This document shows, piece by piece, positions 11,040-23,637 of a stretch of DNA of 64,000 nt. How positions within the stretch are numbered: position 1 is the first letter of the stretch; the number at the start of each line of letters is the position of its first letter. The notes under the pieces were generated by a model. That model saw only the letters and a program-made list of their open reading frames with translations, was not told the origin of the DNA and ran no database searches. The stretch spans positions 28,068,501 to 28,132,500 of the forward strand of contig OX327695.1 of assembly GCA_946807835.1 (NCBI GenBank), given 5' to 3'. Both the position numbers and the translations under genes were made by a program. The stretch is from Ailanthus altissimus (Eukaryota > Streptophyta > Magnoliopsida > Sapindales > Simaroubaceae).

Positions 11040-12390
11040 AGTAATATATTAATGTAAATTTTTTTTAGCAAAAATAATAAATATATGGTAAATGCATTAT
11101 ATTTTGCGTAATTGAAATATAAAGAAAATCGAGCTTATAATTCAAGAATTACTATTTAATTTGATAAATTTTTATGTTAGTTTTATTCAAAATATTTAAT
11201 TACATGAAAAGAAAAGAAAAGAACAGAATCAAATATCTTAGAAAAGAAACAAAAATAAAATCTAATTTTATAAATACTTACAGTTTAATCTGGATCGGAG
11301 CTAAACTTTCAAAGTTGGAGAGCAAAAATCGAAGTAACTTTGTTCTAATTAATTTGTATTGGTGCCCCTAAGTTTAATCTTAAAAGAAATATCCAAGATT
11401 AACAAATTTTTTGCTTCTTGTGAAAATAAAAAAATGATGAAATCAAATTTTACTAGTAAAAAATTGTGATATTGCATTCAGTTTGAATATGAGCAATATG
11501 TTATTTAATTGAAGGGTTTTATTCAGAGAGACGATAAAAAGAGAAAATAAGAGGGAAAGAGCGGGAAAGAATACAAAAATTATAATAACAACTCACTGGC
11601 ACTTTTGTAATCTTAGAATCATCAAGTGGTATTCTTTGAAAATCATTAGTTGTCAATTTTTTCTCTTCGGCTAGATCAAATTAAGTAGACATTTTGCTAC
11701 AACTCAGTTGGCTCCATAGCCGAATCAAACACATCAGTTCCAGTAGTCGTAGACCTGGTTAGTTTTAGAAGTTGTATTCGAGTGGCCACTCTTCATCAAG
11801 ATAAGGCACCAACTAAATATTCTCAATCATTACGAAGGAAAAATGCGCCATTTAGGTCAATTCGAATTTCCAGTCAATGGGAAAGGCCAACCGCACCATG
11901 CATTACACGCATATTTGCATGTTTGCTGGCAGCATGCCAAATTCTGGTCTGTAGCCATTATCTGTTGCTATTATTATTGTTGCGAAATGCGAATGGAATG
12001 GATTTAGGAATGGGGCAATTTCCTTTTCATATCTTAATATGGATGAAAGACTACATACATACATACAAACATGAATCTGTAAAGTTTGATAACCCGGATT
12101 TATTATTGTTCGCATATAAAATTTATTGAATGAATTCGTGTATATCTAATGTCCTACTATGAGTTACCTTGAATTCGTAAAGAAACGAAATTAAAGTTTA
12201 TTAAATTAGGCAAAGTTGAATTCGACTTATAATGTAACAGAAAATGATGTGTTTGGAAACAATAAAATGAAAGAAAATATTGTAGAAGAAACTGTAAGCT
12301 TTTCTTATTATTTCTTATGCTCAATCAAATACAAGATATAGTAACTGAACTTATATATAAATGTAAGAATATTGATTAAAAATTATTGAA
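11040..12390. other. Intergenic, no supported gene
   Basis: AT-rich sequence. An open frame on each strand around 11782-12129 contains hydrophobic runs but resembles no family I know and has no visible splice or promoter context. Confidence 0.4.
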
Positions 12391-12393
12391 ATA

Positions 12394-13119
12394 TGATTTG
12401 GGGATCAAGCCAAGTGTGTAAGGTACGCACGGATCGAAGATGGATGCGAAAGGAGGTAAAAACCAAAGAAGGGCGCGCATCAAGCGCCAACGCCGCGGCG
12501 ACCAGGATGAGCGCTGCGGCACTGGGATCCAGCGCCGCAGCGCTCAGTAAATATCGGGCCAGCGCCGCGGTGACGCGAACCAACGCCATGACGCTGAACG
12601 CGGAAACAGTGTCCCAAAATTAGGAAACTTCTTAATTTCGTCTCCCACTTGCTCTAGGACTCCCTAATACAACTCCCACACGTATAGGGAATACCTAGGA
12701 CATCCCAAGGCCTATATAAAACTATCAATTGGCTTGTAAACAATACAGAAAGTGAACTTGACAACCTTTGTGATCAAGTTAGTGAGATCTTTGTGATCTT
12801 AGAGAGATCTTGGTGATCAACAATAATCTTAGTGATTATTCTTACTGGTTTTTTGTGAGAGAAAATCCCTAAAGAGCAAGAGAGAGTATTCTTTGTGATC
12901 TTTCTTGTAATAGGCATACTTTGTGGTTGCCTTGTGATTCATAATAAGAGAAGAGTGTGATCTTGATCTGCTGTGGACGTAGGCAAGTTGCCGAACCATG
13001 TAATTCTTTGTGTGTTCTTCTTCTATCATTTCTCTCTTTTATTTCTTAATAACTTGTTCTGCATTATTATATTACTTGGGTGAATTGTTTAAGCTCGTTT
13101 GTGTGCTTCCGCTTTAACA
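12394..13119 (+). mobile_element. LTR (probably solo) of another retrotransposon family with a large GC-rich dyad cluster
   Basis: It begins TGATTTGGGG and ends GCTTTAACA. In order: a GC-rich cluster at about 12470-12600 with at least four dyads (for example AGCGCCGCAGCGCT at 12531-12544), a TATA-like CCTATATAAAAC at 12711, short GTGATC-type repeats at 12770-12840, and the conserved hairpin at about 12973-13000 (GTGGACGTAGGCAAGTTGCC). No matching second LTR or primer site is seen, and no convincing target duplication, so the borders are approximate. Confidence 0.68.
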
Positions 13120-13124
13120 ATAGA

Positions 13125-13885
13125 AGAAATAAATTTTAGTGAGAAACTTTAAAACTAACCTGTTAATAATCTAACAACTTCCTAACAACTTGCTGACGTG
13201 GCTAACAAACTAATAAACCATTCATTTAACATCTTCTTTACATCTTAACTAATCATTAGCTCATTTGAACTATAACTAATAAATCGAAGGCTTTAGTATA
13301 ATGCCTGTCATTATGCTCTACTCTTTATGCATCATGAACTAGATATCTACACTTCAAATCAAACTTGCTCACAACAATAGTGAGTAAGGCTTAGATTAAA
13401 CATGTGCTATAGAATAGCAAGCAAATTGTAGAATTTAGGTTACTTCACCATAAAGAACAAACGAAACTCAACAGTAGGCTACAATGATCAACAAGCAAAG
13501 ATTTGAAATCCTAGGTTGAAAATAAGAACAAAAATAAAAGCTAAATTGAGAGGAAAAAAATTGTATTATTGTATTGAATATGTAAATGATGATTTACAAT
13601 GATTTATTATACTTTTATATGGGTTCAAAAAACCCTCTCAATTCAAATTTTACAAAAAAAAGAATCCTACTTAAATAAAACTAAATACCCAAATAGGTTT
13701 TGTGACTCAACTGGGCCTAATATACAAATGACCAGTTAACAATTATATTATGCTTTCCCAATATATATGATCTTGAACCACGAGATATTAAGCACATAGT
13801 TCATTTTCTTTATAGAAACTAAGCACTAAGAATAAGAAAAAAAATATAGTTCATTTCTTTATAGAAACTTAGCACTAAGAATAAG
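13125..13885. other. AT-rich sequence, no gene seen
   Basis: No coding frame or transposon end recognised. A 30-odd-bp segment around TTCTTTATAGAAACT occurs twice in tandem near 13800-13890. Confidence 0.4.
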
Positions 13886-13889
13886 AAGA

Positions 13890-15360
13890 AAACATTGTTT
13901 CCTTAAAAAAAAACCTTATCACCACTGCCAATGATCCATCTTCCACCCTTCTCCAAAAAGGATCTACTATATAGTAAATTTCTCCACACATAGAAAGGGT
14001 TGTGCTCTATCTTGGCTCCATAAAATATTTCCCTTTAAAGCACCAAGCCTTGAGAACCCTACTAACTAAAGAGTTTTAATTCTAAAGGATTCTCCATCCT
14101 TATTTTGCTAGAATAGCCTAATTGAAACAACTTAGATCCTTGAATCCCATCCCCCTATTCATCTTCCTTTGACACAGCCTATCCCACTTAGCCTAGTAGG
14201 TTTTTTTCCTTCCCTTATCTAAGGAACCCCACCAAAATCTTGCTAATGCCCTCTGTATTTCTACATAAATCCCTTGGAGAATTTTGAACACACTCATGGA
14301 ATATGTGAGGACAGCTTGGCCAACAGCTTTAATAAGGATCTCTTTACCCAACTTGAAAAAAGCATGTCCCCCACTTTGAGACCTCGTTGCATACCCTAAG
14401 CTTTAATTGATTAAAGAACACCCTTTTATTTCTTCCCACCATTGAATGAAGTCCCAAGTACTTCTCAAGTTTTAATATTTCTCTGAGGTGAAAGGTTTGG
14501 AGAATAAAATCTGTCATTAACCTACTAATATTTAGATTGAAGAAGATTGAGAATTTTTTAAAATTAAAAACTTATCCCGAGGTCTTGCTATAACAGCCAA
14601 ATATAGTTTTGAAAGCTTTACTCTCATCTACATTGACTTTGATGATGACAAGGCTATCATCAACAAATAGAATGTGGGAAACAGATATTTTAGAGCTGAA
14701 CCTCAAACCAAAAATCTACTTATTCTATTTTTTTCCTATGCATTGCTACTGAGAAGGCTTCAACTCCAAGAATAAAAAGGTAAAGGGACATGAGAGAACC
14801 TTACCTAAGTCCCCTACTAGCCTCCATCTTGATATACCTATTTCGATTTATTTTGAAGGAGAAGTAAGCAGTAGAAATATATATGTATGTCATATTAATC
14901 CAAGTGTCATTAAACTCATTTTAAGAGCAACATACTTATTCTTCCCTTTTTTTTCTATGTTTTTAATCCTATGGAGACATTCATATCACACAATTACATT
15001 ATCACTAATTAACCTCATTGGAATAAAGGCATTTTGGCTTGGGAATATAAGGCTCTCTATGACTTTTTTGAACCTATTTATAATGGCCTTTGTAATAAAT
15101 CTATAGATAACATTGCAAAGGCTTATAGGCCTAAAATATTTTTTAAACCATAATCCAGGCTTGTCTACATATCCTGAACCATAATGGTAATTTTTGCTCT
15201 TTGAACCAAAATTTATTAGTTTTAATTCCAAAAACTGTAAATCCCAAAACACCAAAAGCTTATAGAAGAGATTGATGGATAGTTTTGGAACAAAGTTTTA
15301 AAATCCTAGAGTAATGTTATTCCATGCATCAGAATCGGAGAGGACTTTTTTTAACTTTAT
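13890..15360 (-). mobile_element. LINE (non-LTR) retrotransposon relic, reverse transcriptase region
   Basis: The minus strand carries reverse-transcriptase pieces in order. FRPISLCNVIYRFITKAI and FPSQNAFIPMRLISDNVIV lie at 14986-15180. The active-site block SVSHILFVDDSLVIIKVNVD is near 14640-14700, where FADD is read as FVDD. Downstream pieces recognisable as the region after the polymerase run towards 13900 (GIGFKDL-type and GWRIL-type phrases). Stops and frameshifts are frequent and a segment between the first two blocks and the active site is lost. It represents a 5'- and 3'-incomplete L1-type element. Confidence 0.82.
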
Positions 15361-16518
15361 GTAATGCAATACTTTTATCATTTATAAGTGCCTATTCGTT
15401 AGGTAAAAAATAAAAATTTTAATCTGTCTTCTAAATTAGATTTGTTTGGGGGTAATTTTTAACCAAAGGTTCAATCCCAAACATTGTGAGAAGTGCAAAG
15501 TAAGGAAAATTTGAGTTGTTGGCCTTTTCTGGTATTAAGTATTAGGTTTGGACCTTAGATTTAGCCGTGTTGAAACTAAAACTAAGTAGGAATCGAACTG
15601 AGGACGAATTGCAAGCTAGGCTAACTGAAGGTTCTTGAGGAATACAAAAAGTAAAAGGTCAGTGGCAGTAGGGGAGGCTAGTCGGCAACAGCCCTCTAAT
15701 GCTCAAGTTAGATGGTAACTTAGTGGAGATTATATCTTTAGGGTTTTTATCCCAAGAGAGATTGTGGAGTTTAGAGAGAAGATAGAGAAAGTTTTCTCTT
15801 ATTATAATTATTAACTTAGTTTGAATTCTCTCTTACTCATATTTAAAATTTGAGATAAAATTTGAGTTTGAAGGGAGCTAACCTGGAGATTTTTCATCAA
15901 GGACGATATGTGACGATATACAATTGAAGAACCATCCATTTCATAAGAAGCATTTTAGAGAACTTACTTAGATGGAGCATAATGGCAATTATCCCCCTCT
16001 AACATTTAGTGTACTGGATATATTGATTGGTCATTTTAGGAGTAGTCAACTTAAGTTGGTGAACTTGGAATACTGAGGGGTCAGCAGACTTTATCCCCCT
16101 AAAGTCAGCGGATTCAGTACTGGATCTGCCCATCAACTTCAAACAGCTTCTGATTTGTGTGTTAGCAAGGGATATAAGCTTATATTTGCTAACGAGGAGA
16201 CTTGTCATTAGCTCTTTCAAGATTTTCCTTATCACATCTTATCCTCAAATGTAGTTATTGACTGATGTGGCTCTAGTTAGACTACTAAGGGGACCCAATG
16301 GTGATGTGGCAAAGCTTGAACTCTGTTGCATGTCACCTGTTGGTGAGCCCAAAGATGACATGGTAGGTGAGTTATTTGTAATAATGTATCCTCTTATTAT
16401 AGTATGAGTAGCGACATATATCCTGACATGGGTCCCTCTCGAAGGCCTTTCTAGGTTGAGTTATGGATATCTAAGTATCTGGACTTGCACTTAGTATGTT
16501 GAAGTAGTTTGTTTTGAA
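15361..16518. other. Unassigned, moderately GC-richer sequence
   Basis: Base composition differs from the AT-rich flanks and it could be part of an older retroelement, but I found no protein motif, LTR pair or target duplication. Confidence 0.35.
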
Positions 16519-16523
16519 CCGAG

Positions 16524-18563
16524 TGTTAGGGTCAGTGCTTACGTGTCATCCATAAATGTACATATACTTGTGTATTTATACAAGTGTACATTCTCATTAA
16601 ATCGCTAATAATTATTAATATGGTACTATGTAATGTAACATTACAGACATTGTAGATCTAAAAGAGTTCAGATCAGATCTAAAGGAGTTTAGATAAGGGC
16701 TCGTTGTAAGCCACGCTGAGATATATAAACGTTAAATGTTAGCACAGTTAAGTGTTAGCTGGTTATAATACTCAGTAGACCCAAGAGTTGGAGCATTGTC
16801 TGTAATGGGACATAGACCTGAGAATATACCAGTAATTGCATAATTGCAAGAGTTGCAATCGATGCCAGAAAATGCTAGTTGCGCAAGTATGTTCTTAAAT
16901 AATTGTCCCTGATCTATTTGTGCCGATGCAGGTCTGTCGGTGGATACCTTTATATATAGATCAGCATATGTCGTACCTATATGGTATAGATGGTCGTTCC
17001 TAGCCGACTATGAGCTTGGAGCTCGTATTGACATATGGGTATCCAGTTAGGACTGGATATATGACAGACTCACGAGGGCCTCCGATAGACATCCTATATA
17101 AGCCATCAACGGAGGGTTCTCCCAAGTTGAATAGTATACGTGGTCCTTTGACCTGAGTGCCACGGTGGGCTTGTAAGTGATCCACCATGCTTTAGTTCCA
17201 CGTATGTCACAGACCTTTCATGATGTAACCACTGGGTGTCGGTGGGTATAGTCCGATGCTTATGGAGTCTGGTGTATACGGATATGAGATCTGTCAGCTT
17301 GTATATGGAGTTCAATATCTAGATGCTTTAAGACTTATCATGAAAAGCCTTGTGGCCATAAGAATTAATCCCAGGAAAAAGTTCCGCTAGGGTGGAATAA
17401 TATGGCAAAGAAATTTGCACATATTGTTATGTGAGATACAAATCTGAAGATAAGATATGAATGAGCACATAGGAATTTGACGGTTTTAATCTAAATCCCC
17501 AGTACATTCAGGATATCATGACGGAAAGATTATACGTATGCATTGTAACCTCAACTTGTATGGTTCAACGCACTGATTTGTAATATCCGTGACGTACACG
17601 TGAAGCATTGCTCACAGACTCATGAAATAGTTCCATTTGACAAATCGGGCGTAGGACCTAAGGGGTCCCGTGATATGGAGTGTACTCATTGTGCACTAGG
17701 GCAGCGTGTCGAATTAAAGTGTTTAATCTAGTAATATTCAGCATTATCACGGAAATACGTGCGTGTCTGTATTTAAGTATTAAATACAACAATTACTTAA
17801 TAATTGTTATTTATTAATTATATAATGACACATAGCGTATTGTGAACCCTCAGTTGAGTTTACCCAATTGTGAAATTTGGTGGCATCCACTAAGGGTATG
17901 CTTGATAATTATTCGTGAGGGGTAAAATGGTCATTTCACACTATAATTATTTAATTGTTAAATAATCATTCTCTTTCATTATTATATTATATATATTATT
18001 ATTATATTTAAGTGCCAAATAGTTGGTGGGTGTGTGTGTGTGTGTGTGTGTTAGCCAAAAAAGAGAGAAAGAAAAGAAAAAAAGAAGAAAAACCAAAGAA
18101 AAAGAGAAGAATAAGGAAAAGAAAAAAAATGAGAAAAAAATGAAATTGTTTCATTTTTTTCTATGTTTCTAATTAAAGTAACGGTAGATTGCTTCAAATT
18201 CTCTATTTCTTATCCTTTTGAAAAAAATGATATAAACACACACCCGACCATTTTGGAGATTAAGAGTTAATCTCGTGCTAGATATAGGGCTGTTGTTCTA
18301 GCTCACTAAGCCCACCGTATTGGTGACTAGAACTGCTTGTAAGTTGGTCTTCATGTGAACTTCGAGGATATACGTGTATAACGTTACACGTTAAGGTGAG
18401 TTCTCAAGCCTTCTAATATATTAATGTGACTAATATATTTATTTATTGTATTTATTGTTTAATTTCACGTTTCCGCCGCGTATAATATGTATATGATACG
18501 TATTTTAGGTAATAGACATAATAACACATGCATATACGCACATGTATTAAATCTCTAATAACA
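16524..18563. mobile_element. Solo LTR-like element of 2.04 kb with perfect target duplication CCGAG
   Basis: CCGAG at 16519-16523 is followed by TGTTAGGGTC, and CTAATAACA at 18555-18563 is followed by CCGAG at 18564-18568: TG...CA ends, a short terminal inverted TGTTA, and an exact 5-bp target duplication. The interior has no retrotransposon protein motif; the open frames at 17000-17315 are not recognisable. The two ends are not direct repeats of each other, so this fits one very long LTR better than a small two-LTR element. A (TG)n tract and A/G-rich stretch lie at 18031-18170. Orientation not determined. Confidence 0.72.
18031..18051. repeat. (TG)n microsatellite
   Basis: About ten TG units, followed by an A/G-rich tract to about 18140. 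Confidence 0.9.
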
Positions 18564-18569
18564 CCGAGT

Positions 18570-20530
18570 TGTCCATGAAAAAACATTGGGCCTAAAAGCC
18601 GAATTAAACTGGGCCAAATGCCACCTAATTTTCTCTAACAAATTTATATTAGCTACCATGTAAAATTTATGTACATATACTAAATTTCATATAAGAAGAG
18701 AATAAAAGCGTAATACAATACAAATAAAAAATCTTATAACAAGTTTCTTCATCTTTGATTTTTGTTTTAATATTCCTATGATAGAACCTTGACACTCATC
18801 ATGCCTTTTTGAGGTTCCATCATAATTAATATGCGCAAATTATGTATATAGGATGTAACTGGGAAAATCTCACTTATCTAACCGTTTAAAAAATTTGCAT
18901 GTAATTTATGTTAAATAGAAAAGAGTTGCCATTACTATGATGCACATAGGAGGACACCCTTTTGGATTTTTCTTTACCGAAGAAGGAAGGAAACTGCGAA
19001 GAAGTATATATATTTATATTAAAAACAATTAGGTGAAAAAAAAATTAAAAAGAAAGAAAACGATTATATGGAAGATGTGCAAAATGCGTGGATGCTGACA
19101 CGTACAGAGCAATTTATGTAGAAGACACATGCGTAGCGTGGACATTGGTAGCACTTGAAATTTCAAAGACAGTCGTTCCTTTTAAAAACTGGGAAGGGAA
19201 AGCAAACCAACTTAGAAACGAGTCCATTAAACACTTTCATGAAACTGGCAGTAGAGTGTGATGCCTAGTCATGGCTTTATATTGCTGTTCTTGGACATTA
19301 CGTACCTGAAGAATCAGAAAGCTATGAAGATTTTCTTGGATCCACAACTAAATCTCTAAATATCTATCCTCAATGAACAGAAGATTTCTTTATCCTTTCC
19401 TTATTCAGCCCTCTCTCTCCCTTTCTCTCTCGATGCTCAGTGCCCTAAACAAGATTGGGGTCATGCCGTGCCATAAAGAGTGAAAATATGCCAAAACTAA
19501 ATGAAGGAAAGCGCATCCTTTCAAAATCTTGTCGATGGAGACATTTTTATATAATAAATAAAGTTGTTGAAGAAATGAACTAAAAGAATTTCACTTACTT
19601 TGAATGACTGGGCCATGTGAAAGAAGTCTAGCCCATTTAATAATCTTAGAAGAGACAATCCAATAATTTAGTGATATTTACGATGTCAGATGGGTTCAAA
19701 CTCCAAAATACATACCCGTATTATAATAATAGTAGTAATGATTCCAACTTCTTCATCATTTTCATTGAAAGTATTTTTCATCTTACATGCATTATGCAAT
19801 CACACCCAAATCTTCTCCTCGTGTATACAAGCATTACAAAAGAAAACCCTAAATTTAACTCATCACCACCAACGCCCTCACTTCTCAAAATCTATGTCAA
19901 AAAGCACGTGTATATTTTTTATGCAAAGCTTGTGATCACTGATAACATTGGGCATTATCATTAATAGTTACATTGATTTTGTGAAGGTGACAGAAAACCA
20001 TCTCCTAACCCCCTCAAATTATGCATTATGTTGTCTGGGAAATTGACCTGTATAAAATAACTTTATGATTATACCCAAAAAAGAAAAAGAAACAAAAGCT
20101 CAATAATGAGGCATTGATTTTCCTGGGCTTTTTATTTCACAAATATTGAGGTAGTTGAGAGAAATTACAGTAGCAAGTACGTACTGCGTTTTCTAATCTG
20201 AGCAACATAATCAATTGTTCCTGACTTTTTTTTTTTTCTTTAATCCACGCATTTTACCATATTATATCATGGAATATTCTTGGAAAGTGCAAGGTGAAAT
20301 GAAAGATCGATATATATATATATAATCAGCCATTAATTAATTTCTAAGATGACACGTGATAAATACACAACAACCCGATAATTAACATGAAAACAAAGGT
20401 GACAACAATATGTAGTTAGATGACAAGCTTATAAATAGCTTTTGAAAGACATAATTACTAGCTAATTAAGCAACTAAACATTCATAATTACGCGAGTAGT
20501 ATTGGGGTGGCGAACTACGAGCAGGAATTT
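18570..20530. other. Intergenic region downstream of WUSCHEL
   Basis: No coding region supported; overlapping short frames at 19671-19964 look random. This is the 3' flank of the minus-strand WUSCHEL gene. Confidence 0.5.
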
Positions 20531-21702
20531 TCACATGGAACCGGAGGAACTGCCGTTGTAGAAGTTGAGGCTGAGCTCAAGAGATGCAGAAGACGTACTG
20601 CTGTTGCCATCATCGGAGACATACCAGCTGCCGGAGTAGTAGCTGCTGTTACTTGGCTTGCTGTGGCCATAAGTAGTGTTGATGTTGTCTTCGCCATGCA
20701 TGGGGAAAAGAGGGAGAGTTTCAATTTCTGGAGAAATTTCTTGCTCCTCTTCTTCTTCATCAACCGGTTTTGTGTTGCCGAAGTAAATGTATGATGAAGG
20801 ATGTGAGTCTATGCCAACCCAACGAATGTTTTGGGTTTTCGATGATACGCCACTTGATGATATCGAGCAGTCCTGGTTTATTAACAAACAAATCATGAGA
20901 TATTAAACAAATTACTTCACATGGGTAAGTTTTATATAAGTGAGCTCCTTCATCCTACACTTAAATTTCGTTTGCAATATAGCCAGAACAACAGCATCAA
21001 CTCGTGCTCCAACTTCTTCATAACTTTTTAAGGGCATAAGAATAGATAAACTTTCCTATGTCATCTATACTTACCCTAAAACTCTTCTCCATGCTCACAG
21101 ATCCATATCCATAGTCTGCCATCTGCCCAACAGTATACACAATAACTGGCTGAGATGGAGCAGAAATCCCAGCTGCAAAATAAAAACATTAATATGAGCC
21201 AAAAGCCTCAATAACATTGAAAAAAAAAACATAACACTTCACTTAATGATATCAAGTTAATGAAAAAGAAAACAGAGAAAGAACCAGAGGTTATTTTCTG
21301 AGACTGACACTGAGGCTGAGACTGAGATTGGGACTTGCTAGCGTAATCTTCAGGTTTCCAACCAGTAGCAGCCCCTTTTTGCATGGGAGCATCAGTGCTG
21401 GGGGTGCCTTCGATCTTCTTTTTCAGCCTCTCCCGAGCTTTATAGTTCTGGAACCAATAGAAAACGTTCTTACCTTCGATCTTGCCGTACTCTCTAAGCT
21501 TAGCAGAGATCTTCTGAATTTGATCCGCAGTTGGCGACCTAACTCCATTATTGTAGTAAAGGTCCTTCAAGATTCGTATTTGCTCGCTAGTGGGAGTCCA
21601 GCGTGGGCATGTTTGCCTGCAGGGACAGTTTGCCCTGCCGCTGCTGCCACAAGTCCCGTTTGGATGGTGTTGGTTTTGCTGTTGATGAGGTTGAGGTTCC
21701 AT
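20531..21702 (-). CDS. WUS: WUSCHEL homeodomain transcription factor
   Basis: Three exons on the minus strand (21702-21285, 21172-21075, 20872-20531) with GT-AG introns join in phase to 285 aa; Arabidopsis WUS is about the same length. The ATG at 21700-21702 gives the MEPQ start typical of WUS. The homeodomain is at residues ~33-97 with the WUS-type extended [13 protein letters not shown] loop and [12 protein letters not shown] helix. An acidic run follows at 210-222, then the WUS box TLPLFPMH (224-231) and the C-terminal EAR motif LELSL (270-274), which recruits TOPLESS-type co-repressors. The WUS box and YNN loop separate it from other WOX genes. WUS acts in the nucleus to maintain stem cells of shoot and floral meristems and is counteracted by CLAVATA3 signalling. 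Odd points: Tyr replaces the usual His in WFQNHKARE, and RERLKKK replaces RERQKKR. No other gene lies close by. Confidence 0.95.
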
Positions 21703-23627
21703 TTGATTCAGTGGAAAACGAAGAACAAAACAAGGAGATGCAAACAAAGTACTAAAGAAAGCAAAGAAATAGAGAAAGTAGAAGTAAGAGATAAAAAGGA
21801 TGGTACTGGTAGGTGAAAGTGCATGAAATGGAGAGAGGGTAATAGGTTTTAAAAGGATCTACAGAGGGCAAAAGAGGAATTTGGAAAGATGAAGAGAGAG
21901 TATCGAATTAGTGAAGTTGACAGAGGTAAGTGCTCATAAAAAGGTAAGGGACAAAAGAGAACAAAGAAAGGGAGGGTATCAGTGGAAATTACTTGAACGA
22001 AAAGGCATGACGAAGTATGGTTAATTAGCTTTGTAAAAGACAAGGTGAAAAATATACAAGGTGAGTCATGAAATGATATATTTGAAAGAAAGAAGAGAAT
22101 GAATGAATGAATGAAATGCTATATTTTGATGTTGTGTCATTTAGAGTTCACGGAGCTGGAGCTCTCTTTTTAATGGCGATATGGTCCCTCTTTCACGAGG
22201 CTCAAAAGTAGAAGCTAGCTAGACCCAAAATTGCCTTTGTATTATTTACTTTAAGGTTATGAATATTTGTATATTAGTTAGGTAAAGTAGTAAGATCTCT
22301 TGAGTTGATATAAGGTGTCAAGGGTAAAACTGTCTACATAAGTTGAGCCATGGTCCTTCCTCTCCGAAAGGAATTTTACATGACATGTACATTTAGGTCT
22401 TGCTTCTCACTTCTTATAGATTTAGCTGTAGCTTTGTCAAGTATCAACCATATTTTGCAATCTTTCATTTGTCCAGCTCTGAATGAAATCAGGGATTCGA
22501 ACTTCTCATTGTACTAGTTCCTTAAAGAAGTTGTAAACACCTAATTTTAGTAGGCTTTTAGCTGGGCTGTACAAAAAGATACTCTGTAAGACTTGGAAAA
22601 AAACAGTATTTGGAAATTATGATAGGGTATATCTATAAGCAATAAAATCAAGAAGCAGCTTCGGTGAAAAGATTCGTTTGTCGATGTTGTAAAAAGCAGT
22701 TTTGAAACTACTATATATTGCGCAATATACTAAAGCAAATATGAACTGCTTTTTTTTTTCCATTAAGATGTATTTCCCGAAATAAAACCTATTCGTAGAT
22801 GCAATACCTCTTTGTTTTATAACTCTGTAGGTGACATGCATTAAGCATATTTCATTCTTCAATTAGTTACACCCCTCTTTCCTTTTCTAGTCCAAATATG
22901 CAATGCCTTTTAAATTAGTGATGTAAAAGTAGAACAACTTTATCTAAAATGGGAAATTTTTTACTTCATAGGGATTCCCATTTTAACTTTCAACACATGC
23001 AATGATTGTCAATGGAGAATTATCTTTGTGAACATGATTTTCACTATGATATACATCTAGTTAAAATGGTCGAAAAACTATGTTTTAATACAAATAATGG
23101 GATCCAATTTTTTTCCTCAATCGAGCCGTTTTCAGTTTTCTAACCCTGGAGTGGAACCAAATGGTTTGAAGTTGGAAACTAAGTGAGGAAACACCATGAA
23201 ACATGGAAACAAGGGCGGTGAAACACAGAAGATAAATTTAAAAAAAAAACCAAATAATGATGAAAGAAGAATTTCACTCACTGTCATCTCGTCTGCAGTA
23301 CTTGAGCACGCGCCCCGAAAATAAATGCTGGAGCATTGAATAAGGAGAGGCCAGAGGGTCATTCGTCATTGTTGCTCTTGGTGTTGTACGCGTAATAGAA
23401 CCTCATCATCATCAATGACTTCACAACTACTGTTCTGTCTTCATTTCCTCAAGACTATAACCTTAAAACATTCAAGAAGAGATTCAAGAAAAAAAAAAAA
23501 GAGCTCATGAACTAATTCACCGTCTACTTAAAAGTTCATTAAAAAGACTAAGAAATCATAAGTTCTCTCATTGCAAATGAGGTTGTTGGCTAATGATTAA
23601 AAAGGAGAGTAGCTAGCAACTATTATT
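21703..23627. other. 5' flank and presumed promoter of WUSCHEL
   Basis: Purine-rich leader-like sequence (21703-22100) then AT-rich DNA. No coding sequence seen; an open frame at 21328-21816 (+) is mostly antisense to WUS exon 1. No canonical TATA box could be assigned with confidence. Confidence 0.5.
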
Positions 23628-23637
23628 ATTATTAATT

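Noticed and set aside
11782..12129. 115-codon open frame with a hydrophobic segment
   Set aside because: No recognisable motif, an overlapping frame on the other strand, and no promoter or splice context.
17000..17315. Two minus-strand open frames in the 2.04-kb LTR-like element
   Set aside because: Short, overlapping, no known domain; probably chance frames in less AT-rich DNA.
20507..20794. Open frame on the plus strand
   Set aside because: It is antisense to WUSCHEL exon 3, whose minus-strand reading contains the WUS box and EAR motif.
21328..21816. 162-codon plus-strand open frame
   Set aside because: Antisense to the WUSCHEL homeodomain exon; composition follows the codon bias of the real gene.
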